A DNA stretch of 11,405 nt from Candidatus Aenigmatarchaeota archaeon (GTDB lineage: Archaea > Aenigmatarchaeota > Aenigmatarchaeia > QMZP01): contig QMZP01000010.1 of the NCBI GenBank assembly GCA_003663225.1, positions 1 through 11,405 on the forward strand. The letters are read 5' to 3'. The position numbers and the translations under genes were made by a program. A model generated the notes under the pieces. The model worked only from the letters and a program-made list of their open reading frames with translations. It was not told where the DNA came from and did not search any database. Positions 4,908 through 11,405 of this stretch are shown piece by piece; the stretch's first letter is position 1, and each line of letters starts with the position of its first letter.

Positions 4908-6038
4908 ATGGCAAAGGACGTCATATCAGGGGCCCAAGCAGTCGCAGAGGCGGTGAAGATGTGCAATCCGGCAGTCATAGCGGCATATCCGATAACGCCG
5001 CAGACGCATATAGCCGAGGGGCTGGCGCAGATGCTGGCCAATGGCGAGTTCGATGCCGAGATGGTGAGGGTCGAATCGGAGCAGAGCTCGATGGCTGCCT
5101 GTATAGGCGCGTCATCCATGGGAGTGAGGGCGTACACTGCCACAGCTTCGCAGGGGCTTGCATTGATGCACGAGATGCTGTTCGCAGCAAGTGGTATGCG
5201 CCTGCCCATAGTCATGAGCGTGGCCAACAGGTCGCTTAACTCTCCGCTGAGCATATGGAACGATCAGCAGGACTCGTTTGCGTCAAGGGACGCGGGCTGG
5301 GTGCAGCTTTACGTAGAGGATGCTCAGGAGGCATTCGATACCCATGTGCAGGCATTCAAGATAGCGGAAGAGATAAGGCTACCGGTCATGGTATGCCTTG
5401 ACGGCTTCGTGATAACTCACACATACGAGCCTGTAGACATACCGAGCAATGAACTGATAGGTAAGTTCCTTCCAAAGATAAAGCCGAAGGACAATCTAAA
5501 CCCCTCCAAGCCGATTACGCTGGGTGGCGTAGGCGCGCCTGAACATTACATATTCTTCAGGAAGCAGCAGCAGGACGCGATGGAGAAGGCGCATGATGCC
5601 ATTCAGAAAGCGAACATAGAATATTCATCAGCCATAGGAAGGAAGCACGGCGACGGGTTGATAGACACGGCCAACATGAAGGACGCCAAGCACGCGATAA
5701 TAACCATAGGGTCTGTGGCAGGCACAATAAGGCCGCTGCTGGAGAAGGAGAATATGGGCCTCATAAGGGTGAGGTCGCTCAGACCGTTCCCTGCCGAGGA
5801 GATAAGGAATGCCTGCAGGGGACTCGAATCAGTGGGAGTGCTGGAGAAGGACATATCCATAGGCGCTAACGGTGCGATATACGACGAGGTGCGCTCTGCG
5901 CTATATTCTGAGGACAACAAGCCCAGGGTATCTGGTTTCATAGCGGGCCTCGGCGGCAGGGACATAACCGAGGAGCACATAGGGGAAACCTTCAAGAAGA
6001 TACGTGAAGGCAAGGAAGGCACTGAATGGTTATCATGA
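4908..6038 (+). CDS. porA: Pyruvate/2-oxoacid:ferredoxin oxidoreductase, alpha subunit
   Basis: This 376-residue subunit carries the pyrimidine-binding half of the thiamine-diphosphate site and helps bind the oxoacid. Visible family features are A-Y-P-I-T-P-Q-T (26-33), V-E-S-E-Q-S-S (55-61) with the glutamate that activates the cofactor (E58), T-A-T-A-S-Q-G-L (77-84), a W-N-D-Q-Q-D-S-F segment near 117-124 and R-D-A-G-W (127-131). The last 110 residues form the second domain, with R-V-R-S-L-R-P-F-P and E-K-D motifs. It is full length. The stop is followed by no beta subunit: the next gene is an ABC permease. The catalytic complex needs a beta subunit to hold the diphosphate moiety, so that must be encoded elsewhere. 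Confidence 0.94.
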   Translation: MAKDVISGAQAVAEAVKMCNPAVIAAYPITPQTHIAEGLAQMLANGEFDAEMVRVESEQSSMAACIGASSMGVRAYTATASQGLALMHEMLFAASGMRLPIVMSVANRSLNSPLSIWNDQQDSFASRDAGWVQLYVEDAQEAFDTHVQAFKIAEEIRLPVMVCLDGFVITHTYEPVDIPSNELIGKFLPKIKPKDNLNPSKPITLGGVGAPEHYIFFRKQQQDAMEKAHDAIQKANIEYSSAIGRKHGDGLIDTANMKDAKHAIITIGSVAGTIRPLLEKENMGLIRVRSLRPFPAEEIRNACRGLESVGVLEKDISIGANGAIYDEVRSALYSEDNKPRVSGFIAGLGGRDITEEHIGETFKKIREGKEGTEWLS

Positions 6039-6060
6039 GCAATAGCGTTCATATAATAGT

Positions 6061-6068
6061 TTAATAAT
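6061..6068 (+). promoter_or_regulatory. Putative TATA box of the ABC permease operon
   Basis: TTAATAAT lies about 38 bases before ATG 6103 and would give a leader of roughly 12 bases. A second AT-rich box (TTTTAAAA, 6082-6089) is nearer than usual to the start codon. Confidence 0.35.
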
Positions 6069-6102
6069 AAACCAATACAACTTTTAAAATCAAGCTGGTT
6101 TT

Positions 6103-7230
6103 ATGATAGACTTAGCATTCAAGAACATAAAGAGAAGGAAGACCAGAACCTTCCTCACTACGCTCGGCATAGTCATAGGCATAGCTGCAATAGTAGCCTT
6201 GGGCTCGTTCGCAGAGGGCATAAACTCGATGGTGAATGAGCAACTCGTTATGTTCGCAGGCAAAGTCCTGGTGATGCAGAGCGGACTTAGCATGATGTCC
6301 TTCCAGGCCTCTGACGTGACCCCGGAGCAGATAGAGATGCTCAGGGACATGTCGGGGGTGGAGAAGGTCGTGCCCATGATATTCGTCGTCCCACCCTTCG
6401 GCCCCGCGGCGGGCGGGATACCACAGTGGCAGATGATAGGGATAGACATAGAGGATGCTGACGTATTCATAGACGACAGTATAAAGACGTATGAGGGCAG
6501 GAGGTTCGAGAGGGGGGAGAGCGAAGTCGCCCTCATAGGAAATACGGTGTCCGACAACCTGGACCTCATGGTGGGTGACTACTGGGAATACAAAGATAAG
6601 TCCTTTGAGGTTGTCGGCGTGCTGGAGGATACGAGCATATCAGATGTGGACACGGGTATAATAGTGCCTCTTGAGGACCTCAAGGAAGCACTGAAGACTG
6701 ATAGTTACCAGATGGCATACGTGGTGCTTGACGACCCTGATTATGCCGAGGATTTTGCTGAAGAGGTGGAGGACACGGACGACAGCTTGATGGCCATAAC
6801 GAGCAAGGACATGACCCGACAGATATCAGGTATACTGGACCAGATCAACCTGTTCACCTTCGGGATAGGGCTGATAGCAGCCTTCGTCGGCGGTCTGGGG
6901 GTTCTCAACACGATGATAATGGCGGTGATGGAGCGCAAAAAGGAGATAGGAGTCATGAAGGCCATAGGCGGCACAAGGAAGTTCGTGCTGATGCAAATAG
7001 TGACAGAGTCGTCCATGCTCAGCCTGCTTGGCGGGGTCATAGGGCTAATATTGGGAAGCATCGCATCCGTTGGGCTGGGGATGGTTACTGGCGGTCTTAT
7101 CAGCGGGCTTGTAACGCCGCAGCTTGCCATAGGCAGCCTCGCGTTCGCTTTCATACTGGGATTCTTGGGAGGTCTTTACCCTGCATGGAAGGCAGCCAGG
7201 GTCGACCCTGTGGAGGCTTTGAGGGGATAG
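6103..7230 (+). CDS. MacB/FtsX-like ABC transporter permease, copy 1
   Basis: This 375-residue permease belongs to the MacB/LolCE (type VII) ABC family, which moves substrates at the outer face of the membrane by mechanotransmission rather than through a channel. Topology: helix 1 at about 17-35, an extracytosolic MacB-like domain at about 40-245, then helices 2-4 at about 247-275, 303-328 and 339-360. The cytosolic coupling segment E-R-K-K-E-I-G-V-M-K-A-I-G (277-289) and the C-terminal Y-P-A-W-K-A-A-R-x-D-P-V-E-A-L-R signature are clear. The start matches that of the next gene (M-I-D-L-A-F-K-N). Its paralogue starts one base after its stop, preceded by GAGGGG (7221-7226). The pair probably forms a heterodimer. 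The substrate is unknown. Confidence 0.9.
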   Translation: MIDLAFKNIKRRKTRTFLTTLGIVIGIAAIVALGSFAEGINSMVNEQLVMFAGKVLVMQSGLSMMSFQASDVTPEQIEMLRDMSGVEKVVPMIFVVPPFGPAAGGIPQWQMIGIDIEDADVFIDDSIKTYEGRRFERGESEVALIGNTVSDNLDLMVGDYWEYKDKSFEVVGVLEDTSISDVDTGIIVPLEDLKEALKTDSYQMAYVVLDDPDYAEDFAEEVEDTDDSLMAITSKDMTRQISGILDQINLFTFGIGLIAAFVGGLGVLNTMIMAVMERKKEIGVMKAIGGTRKFVLMQIVTESSMLSLLGGVIGLILGSIASVGLGMVTGGLISGLVTPQLAIGSLAFAFILGFLGGLYPAWKAARVDPVEALRG

Positions 7231-7231
7231 C

Positions 7232-8362
7232 ATGATAGACCTCGCATTCAAGAACGTGAAGAGGGAGAAATCCAGAACATTCCTCACTGTATTAGGCATA
7301 GTAATAGGCATAGGCGTCATAGTGGCGCTCGGGTCTTTCGCGGAAGGTATTAACGTCTTCTTCCAGTCAACCCTTGAGTTCTCTGCGGGCAAGGTAACAG
7401 TGCAGCAGAGGGGCGCGGGCGGCTTCCAGACGGGATTCTCGGGATCTGATATAACCGACGAGCAGGTGGAGGCCATAAAGATGCTGGATGGCGTCAAGGA
7501 GGTCGTTCCGGTTAACATGTACATTGAGGCGGGCGGTATAGGCTTCGATATACAGATGATTGTGGTGGGGCTTGACCCCAGCAACAGCAACGTATTCGTG
7601 GGCGATGATATAGGCCTTTACAGCGGCAGGGAACTTGAGCCAGGCGACAGTGGCTACATAGTAGTAGGCAAGGACTTCGCCGACAGCAGGGGTTTGGTCA
7701 TCGGTGACACTGTCACGCTCAAGGATACTGGGTTCGAGGTGATAGGCATAATAGAGAAGAGCAACAACGCCAACGTGGACAGCAGCGCCATGATAACGAT
7801 GAGCGACATGCAGGACCTTCTGGATACTGAGAGCTACAGCCTGCTCTATGTCATACCAGAGGACATACGTGATGTGGAAACCATAGCAGACCGTATAGAG
7901 GATGAGGATGACAGCCTGTCCGCAACCACTAACAAGGACTTCGCCAGGACGGCTACGGATGTGGTGAACCGGATAAGGATGTTTATGTTTGCCATGGGCG
8001 GCATAGCGGCCGTGATAGGCGGCCTTGGTGTGCTGAATACCATGGTTATGTCAGTCCTTGAAAGAAGGAAGGAGATAGGAGTCATGAAGGCCATAGGAGC
8101 GACAAACTACAACGTGCTCTTCCAGATACTCAGCGAATCCCTGATAATAAGCCTGCTTGGAGGGGTCATAGGCGTACTTGTGGGACAGATAGGCGCGTTT
8201 GTGCTCGTAGTGGTCACGGAAGGCGCAATACCGGCTACTGTCACGCCGGGCCTTGCCGCGACAGGCATACTGTTTGCCATGGCCCTGGGTGCGATAGGCG
8301 GCATATATCCGGCATGGCAGGCAGCCAGGGTCGACCCTGTTCAGGCGCTGAGATATGAGTAA
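7232..8362 (+). CDS. MacB/FtsX-like ABC transporter permease, copy 2
   Basis: This 376-residue tandem paralogue of the preceding gene has the same layout: helix 1 at about 17-35, a MacB-type extracytosolic domain, and helices at about 247-275, 303-328 and 338-360. The E-R-R-K-E-I-G-V-M-K-A-I-G-A coupling segment (277-290) and the closing Y-P-A-W-Q-A-A-R-V-D-P-V-Q-A-L-R are present. The ends are almost identical between the copies, while the outer domains differ widely (a glycine-rich 60-70 region here, a proline-rich 97-107 region in copy 1), suggesting each half of a heterodimer contacts a different face of the substrate or partner. Shine-Dalgarno GAGGGG lies five bases before the ATG. It is followed after 33 bases by the ATPase. 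Confidence 0.9.
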   Translation: MIDLAFKNVKREKSRTFLTVLGIVIGIGVIVALGSFAEGINVFFQSTLEFSAGKVTVQQRGAGGFQTGFSGSDITDEQVEAIKMLDGVKEVVPVNMYIEAGGIGFDIQMIVVGLDPSNSNVFVGDDIGLYSGRELEPGDSGYIVVGKDFADSRGLVIGDTVTLKDTGFEVIGIIEKSNNANVDSSAMITMSDMQDLLDTESYSLLYVIPEDIRDVETIADRIEDEDDSLSATTNKDFARTATDVVNRIRMFMFAMGGIAAVIGGLGVLNTMVMSVLERRKEIGVMKAIGATNYNVLFQILSESLIISLLGGVIGVLVGQIGAFVLVVVTEGAIPATVTPGLAATGILFAMALGAIGGIYPAWQAARVDPVQALRYE

Positions 8363-8379
8363 TTAAAGAAACATATATA
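8361..8379 (+). promoter_or_regulatory. AT-rich promoter-like region before the ABC ATPase
   Basis: Two candidate boxes, AATTAAAG (8361-8368) and CATATATA (8372-8379), lie in the 33-base gap. The first is centred about 31 bases before ATG 8396, so the ATPase may have an internal promoter in addition to operon transcription. Confidence 0.35.
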
Positions 8380-8395
8380 CAATAATGATGGTAGC

Positions 8396-9106
8396 ATGGC
8401 AAAAAGCAGGAAATGTGACGCAAAGGGTTGCACGATAGAGGTGAAGGGGGTCAACAAGTATTATAACAAGGGTCTCCAGTCTGAAGTCCATGTACTGAAG
8501 GACGTTAACGTGTGCTTCGATAAGGGGTCGTTTGTATCCATAATGGGCCCATCGGGCAGCGGAAAGACTACGCTGCTTGACATAATAGGCTGCCTGCTGA
8601 AGCCCACATCAGGCACGGTGTACCTTGACGGCATAGATACCAGCAAGCTGTCCGACAACCAGCTCGCGACCATACGGGGCAAGACCATAGGATTCATATT
8701 CCAGCAGTATAACCTGGTCAACAGCTTCACTGCTTTGGAGAACGTCGAGCTTGCGATGAGGATAAACGGGAAGCCCAAGAACGAGGCGAGGAAGAGGGCC
8801 ACGAAGCTCCTGGACCTCGTGGGCCTGTCGCACAGGGTGAACAACCGCCCTACCCAGATGTCAGGAGGGGAGCAGCAGCGCGTGGCCATAGCAAGGGCAC
8901 TTTCCAATGAGCCCAAGGTCATATTGGGTGACGAACCCACTGGGAATCTGGACACGAAGACGGGTGGCAAGATACTTGACCTGTTAAAGAGGCTGAACAA
9001 GGAAGAAGGCTACACCATAATAAACGTCACACACGACCCCGAAGTAGGGAAGATAGCCGACAAGGTCATCCACATAAGGGATGGCATGATAACCGGCAAA
9101 AGGTAG
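8396..9106 (+). CDS. ABC transporter ATP-binding protein, MacB/LolD family
   Basis: This 236-residue cytosolic ATPase powers the two adjacent permeases. All motifs are intact: Walker A G-P-S-G-S-G-K-T (51-58), Q-loop Q103, the family signature M-S-G-G-E-Q-Q-R (155-162), Walker B V-I-L-G-D-E-P-T with D179 and catalytic E180, D-loop N-L-D, and switch histidine H213. The length and the F-Q-Q-Y-N-L Q-loop are typical of LolD/MacB ATPases. Unusual is a short N-terminal tail with two cysteines (C7, C12) before the first strand at about 13. ATG 8385 upstream is in another frame, so 8396 is the start. Order permease-permease-ATPase followed by a secreted protein suggests one export or membrane-remodelling machine. 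Confidence 0.95.
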   Translation: MAKSRKCDAKGCTIEVKGVNKYYNKGLQSEVHVLKDVNVCFDKGSFVSIMGPSGSGKTTLLDIIGCLLKPTSGTVYLDGIDTSKLSDNQLATIRGKTIGFIFQQYNLVNSFTALENVELAMRINGKPKNEARKRATKLLDLVGLSHRVNNRPTQMSGGEQQRVAIARALSNEPKVILGDEPTGNLDTKTGGKILDLLKRLNKEEGYTIINVTHDPEVGKIADKVIHIRDGMITGKR

Positions 9107-9107
9107 A

Positions 9108-9115
9108 TATTTAAG
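9108..9115 (+). promoter_or_regulatory. Putative TATA box of the CARDB-like protein gene
   Basis: TATTTAAG lies just after the ATPase stop codon, centred about 37 bases before ATG 9148. A second AT-rich box (9131-9138) is closer than normal. Either could drive the gene separately from the ABC genes. Confidence 0.35.
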
Positions 9116-9147
9116 TGATGTGAATCAAGATTTAATATTCGGGTGTT

Positions 9148-10302
9148 ATGATGAAAAGGGAGATGTTCCTCGTTTTGGTTGTCGCTGTAGCCCTTCTGTC
9201 ACCTTCAGCGCATGCTTTGGCTACCGGTTCCATACTAGACATAGTCCTTTCCAATCAAAACCCGTATCCTGTGAGCCCCGGGGAAACCGTTACCATAGAG
9301 ATACAGATTCAGAACACAGGGTATGGGGAGGCTTCCAATAGGGTGATAGAGATAATGCCCAAGCCGCCTTTCACGCTGCTACCTGGGGAAGACAAGACTG
9401 ACATCATAACAAGGATACCGGGGAGAGGCTCCCATTCCCTTACTTACAGGCTCAACGTCAACAATTCCGTCACAACCAACACTTATCCCCTGGAATTCAG
9501 GATATACTCAGGCGTTGTCCGGGACATATACGTCACAGACACTGTCCAGATAAACGTGGAGGGCGATCCCAACCTGGTCATAGAGGACCTCTACACGTCC
9601 CCTGACGTGCTGGAGCCAGGCGCCAACGCAGAAGTGATAGTGAAGCTTAAGAACATAGGTACAGGCACAGCGAACGAGCTCCAGCTCAGCCTGAACTCAA
9701 GCCACAGCGAGATACGGCCCATACTGGCCAAGGGCAAGGTTTACGTAGGCGACATAAAGCCCGGCGAGAGCAAGACAGTGAACCTCGGCATAAGCATCGA
9801 CAGCTCTGCTGAGGAGAAGACATATTCAGTATCCCTGTCCGCTAGCTACAAGAATGATGACAATTCCGATTCTTTGGATTCCTTCTCAGTGGGCCTTCCC
9901 GTAAGGGGGACCATAAATCTAGACGTGATAAAGAAGGAGGCCAACTATGAAAGGGGCACGCTCAGGATAGAAGTCGCCAACAAGGGAACAACGGAGGCGA
10001 AATCACTCGAAGCCAAGCTGGTCATAGGCGGCGAGACCGTGGGGATAGATTATGTCAGTTCGCTGAAGGCTAACAAGAAGACAACACTTGAGTTCCCGCT
10101 GGTTTACGAGGGGTCAGGCAGCCTTGAGCTGAAGTACATAGGTCCTGGCATAGAGAAGAACGAAGAGAGCAAGGAGATTGTTCTCAGCTATGAGAAGCAA
10201 GGGAACGGTGGCGGAACCACGATGCTGTTGGCAGTAATAGTTCTGGCAGTCATTGCGTACTTCTTGTACATGAAGTTCTTCAGGAAGAAGCACAAGGCTT
10301 AA
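9148..10302 (+). CDS. Secreted, membrane-anchored protein with CARDB-like (COG1361-type) repeats
   Basis: This 384-residue exported protein has a signal peptide at about 1-25 (M-M-K-R-E, a hydrophobic core and an A-H-A cleavage-like end). It then has three beta-rich Ig-like modules: roughly 30-138, 140-250 and 255-348. Each carries the pattern of CARDB/NEW3-type domains: V-x-P-G-E-T-V-T with I-x-I-x-N-T-G (42-58), L-E-P-G-A-N-A-E-V with L-K-N-I-G-T-G (155-173), and I-E-V-A-N-K-G-T-T (274-282). A Gly-rich linker (352-356), one helix (about 358-374) and a basic tail anchor it with the body outside. Sequons at N105 and N183 could be glycosylated. Position after a MacB-type ABC set suggests a role like that of the MacA adaptor or a surface partner. 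ATG 9151 is an alternative start. No enzymatic residues were seen. Confidence 0.85.
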   Translation: MMKREMFLVLVVAVALLSPSAHALATGSILDIVLSNQNPYPVSPGETVTIEIQIQNTGYGEASNRVIEIMPKPPFTLLPGEDKTDIITRIPGRGSHSLTYRLNVNNSVTTNTYPLEFRIYSGVVRDIYVTDTVQINVEGDPNLVIEDLYTSPDVLEPGANAEVIVKLKNIGTGTANELQLSLNSSHSEIRPILAKGKVYVGDIKPGESKTVNLGISIDSSAEEKTYSVSLSASYKNDDNSDSLDSFSVGLPVRGTINLDVIKKEANYERGTLRIEVANKGTTEAKSLEAKLVIGGETVGIDYVSSLKANKKTTLEFPLVYEGSGSLELKYIGPGIEKNEESKEIVLSYEKQGNGGGTTMLLAVIVLAVIAYFLYMKFFRKKHKA

Positions 10303-10314
10303 AAGTAATGACGC

Positions 10315-10322
10315 AAATAAAG
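10315..10322 (+). promoter_or_regulatory. Putative TATA box of the rhomboid gene
   Basis: AAATAAAG is centred about 24 bases before ATG 10342, close to the spacing of a leaderless message. A second candidate is TTAAAA at 10299-10304. Confidence 0.3.
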
Positions 10323-10341
10323 CACTAACGGCAGGTATAAT

Positions 10342-11025
10342 ATGTTCTTTAGGGTATCTCCTAAGAAGTCCGGCAGGGGGATGGTTTTCTACCTCATAAT
10401 CGCTAACATAGCCATATTCATACTGCAGCTTACCATAAGTGGTTTTACAGTGTTCTTTGAGCTGGTGCCCAAGGAGGCGATGAGCGGCGCTTTCTGGCAG
10501 TTCGTGACCTACATGTTCCTGCACGGCGATATTGGGCACATATTCTGGAACATGCTTGCGCTTTTCATATTTGGGACAATACTTGAGAGACATATGGGGA
10601 GCGACAGGTTCTTCAAGCTATATTTCGGAGCCGGCATGTTCTCCGCGTTCTTTCACATAGTCCTTGCATACTCAGGGATAATACCACCCACTGTTGTGGG
10701 CAGCTATATCATAAGCGCCGTAAACATACCCATGTTGGGCGCTTCTGGGGCAGTCTTCGGTATAGTGACAGCCTTCGCGTTTGTTTTCCCCGACGTGCCT
10801 CTGATAATATTCCCGATACCGCTGCCGATAAAGGCAAAGTACGCGGTAATGGGGTTCATAGCGTTCTCGTTGCTTGCAGGATTCACGGGAGTAATGCCAG
10901 GTATAGGGCACTTCGGCCATTTGGGCGGCATAATAGCAGGGCTGGGCATCATGCTGTACTGGCGCTATACCGAGCGCAGCAGGAGGGCACCGGAGTTCCA
11001 CGGTCTTGAATTCGCATGGGAATGA
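10342..11025 (+). CDS. Rhomboid-family intramembrane serine protease
   Basis: This 227-residue membrane protease has the six-helix rhomboid core. The catalytic dyad is S135 in G-A-S-G-A (133-137) and H193 in G-H-L-G-G (192-196). The oxyanion-hole H66-x3-N70 pair in helix 2 (H-I-F-W-N) is present, and helix 1 begins after a short basic N-terminus (about 14-33). Rhomboids cut single-pass membrane proteins within or near the membrane. The neighbour upstream is a single-pass surface protein, a possible but unproven substrate. The gap of 39 bases contains its own weak promoter. The C-terminal tail (about 211-227) is charged and cytosolic. All active residues are intact, so an active enzyme is expected. 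Confidence 0.94.
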   Translation: MFFRVSPKKSGRGMVFYLIIANIAIFILQLTISGFTVFFELVPKEAMSGAFWQFVTYMFLHGDIGHIFWNMLALFIFGTILERHMGSDRFFKLYFGAGMFSAFFHIVLAYSGIIPPTVVGSYIISAVNIPMLGASGAVFGIVTAFAFVFPDVPLIIFPIPLPIKAKYAVMGFIAFSLLAGFTGVMPGIGHFGHLGGIIAGLGIMLYWRYTERSRRAPEFHGLEFAWE

Positions 11026-11035
11026 GCAAGAAATA

Positions 11036-11043
11036 TATATAAA
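11036..11043 (+). promoter_or_regulatory. TATA box of the zinc-ribbon / EF-1 beta operon
   Basis: TATATAAA within a longer AT stretch (11031-11043) is a strong archaeal TATA box. It predicts transcription from about 11066 and a leader of about 11 bases before ATG 11077. Confidence 0.65.
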
Positions 11044-11076
11044 CCCATTGCCCAAATAGTGGTAAAGGCGATTGAC

Positions 11077-11235
11077 ATGAAGTGCAGCTCATGCGGAAAG
11101 GAAGTCGAGGCAGAGCAGAACTGGGTGGAGTTCGATTGCCCTTCTTGCAAGAAGGACCACATAATCAGGTGCGAGAAGTGCAAGCAGTTAGAGAACACCT
11201 ACGAATGCTCCAATTGCGGCTTCGTAGGACCTTGA
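11077..11235 (+). CDS. Small zinc-ribbon protein (COG2888 / HVO_2753-like)
   Basis: This 52-residue protein is built from four C-x2-C knuckles: C3/C6, C21/C24, C32/C35 and C44/C47, enough to bind two zinc ions. It matches the archaeal two-zinc-finger family predicted to bind RNA and act in translation (COG2888; the haloarchaeal HVO_2753 is the studied member). The stop lies 10 bases before the EF-1 beta start, and this pairing with aEF-1 beta is a recurring archaeal arrangement, supporting both the call and a translation role. A strong TATA box stands upstream. It is too short for routine ORF listing. The exact molecular role is not established by sequence. Confidence 0.9.
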   Translation: MKCSSCGKEVEAEQNWVEFDCPSCKKDHIIRCEKCKQLENTYECSNCGFVGP

Positions 11236-11245
11236 GGCAATGATT

Positions 11246-11405
11246 ATGGGAGACGTAATAGCGGTTTTCAGAATACTGCCCGGCTCACCGGACGGGTTTG
11301 ATAACGTGAAGTCGGCAGTGGAGGCACTCGGCCCCACAAGGCTTGAAGAGGAGCCACTGGCTTTCGGGTTGAAGGCCATAAAGGTGACGTTCATAGTCCC
11401 CGATG
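11246..11405 (+). CDS. Archaeal elongation factor 1-beta, 5' part only
   Basis: This is the guanine-nucleotide exchange factor that recharges EF-1 alpha with GTP during translation. The 53 visible residues fit the aEF-1 beta family: M-G-D-V-I-A-V-F-R-I-L-P-G-S-P-D opening, a helix with E-A-L-G-P, and the second strand with A-F-G-L-K-A-I-K-V-T-F-I-V-P-D. The full family length is about 90 residues, so the gene runs off the right edge. ATG 11240 is in frame, but GAGG at 11234-11237 is correctly spaced (8 bases) for ATG 11246, and homologues begin M-G-D-V. It is in an operon with the zinc-ribbon gene. Confidence 0.93.
   Translation, partial: MGDVIAVFRILPGSPDGFDNVKSAVEALGPTRLEEEPLAFGLKAIKVTFIVPD

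Noticed and set aside
6039..6102. Remnant beta-subunit gene after porA
   Set aside because: Translation in all plus frames meets stops at once and shows no cofactor motif; nothing beyond the nine-codon frame can be supported.
1..11405. CRISPR array, insertion sequence or prophage
   Set aside because: No regularly spaced repeats, transposase or integrase motifs, or terminal inverted repeats were seen; the gene content is mainly chromosomal housekeeping.

Overview
The window comes from an archaeal chromosome. The evidence is an archaeal type-A RNase P RNA, the Sec61-beta subunit of the translocon, an archaeal elongation factor 1-beta preceded by its small zinc-ribbon partner, TATA-box promoters about 26-28 bases ahead of several start codons (leaderless mRNAs), and ferredoxin-linked 2-oxoacid metabolism. 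Very heavy use of ATA (Ile) and AGG/AGA (Arg) codons at moderate GC, and the style of the MacB-like permeases, suggest a DPANN-type archaeon (Micrarchaeota, Diapherotrites or Aenigmarchaeota-like). That placement is an inference and needs a phylogeny. No mobile element, CRISPR array or phage gene was seen.

Layout. (a) Positions 1-1290: a GC-rich inverted repeat, a hemerythrin-domain protein, RNase P RNA with its own promoter and a T-rich end, then the tiny sec61-beta gene. (b) 1321-3421: two TIM-barrel proteins of the endonuclease IV/xylose isomerase-like superfamily, separated by a convergent small membrane protein on the minus strand. The second is a credible endonuclease IV; the first is a divergent relative of unknown substrate. 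(c) 3487-6038: a tight operon for a 2-oxoacid (pyruvate-type):ferredoxin oxidoreductase, with gamma, delta and alpha subunits. A CYTH-domain triphosphate-binding protein lies between delta and alpha, and no thiamine-diphosphate-binding beta subunit follows. (d) 6103-10302: a MacB/LolCDE-like ABC system with two tandem paralogous permeases, an ATPase and a secreted, membrane-anchored CARDB-like protein. (e) 10342-11025: a rhomboid intramembrane protease. (f) 11077-end: a four-knuckle zinc-ribbon protein and the start of EF-1 beta, cut by the window edge.

How the genes relate. Most are housekeeping: tRNA processing, protein export, base-excision repair, oxidative decarboxylation and translation elongation. 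The accessory points of interest are the Por operon (CYTH gene inside it, beta subunit absent), the duplicated permease pair with long identical tracts consistent with conversion or constraint, the companion CARDB protein in a MacA-like position, and several unexplained small elements. The small elements are the inverted repeat at the left end, an ATG-TAA start-stop between the Shine-Dalgarno and start codon of sec61-beta, and an unknown three-helix membrane protein. I see no strong evidence for a wholly new multi-gene system; the Por-CYTH arrangement is the best candidate for follow-up.
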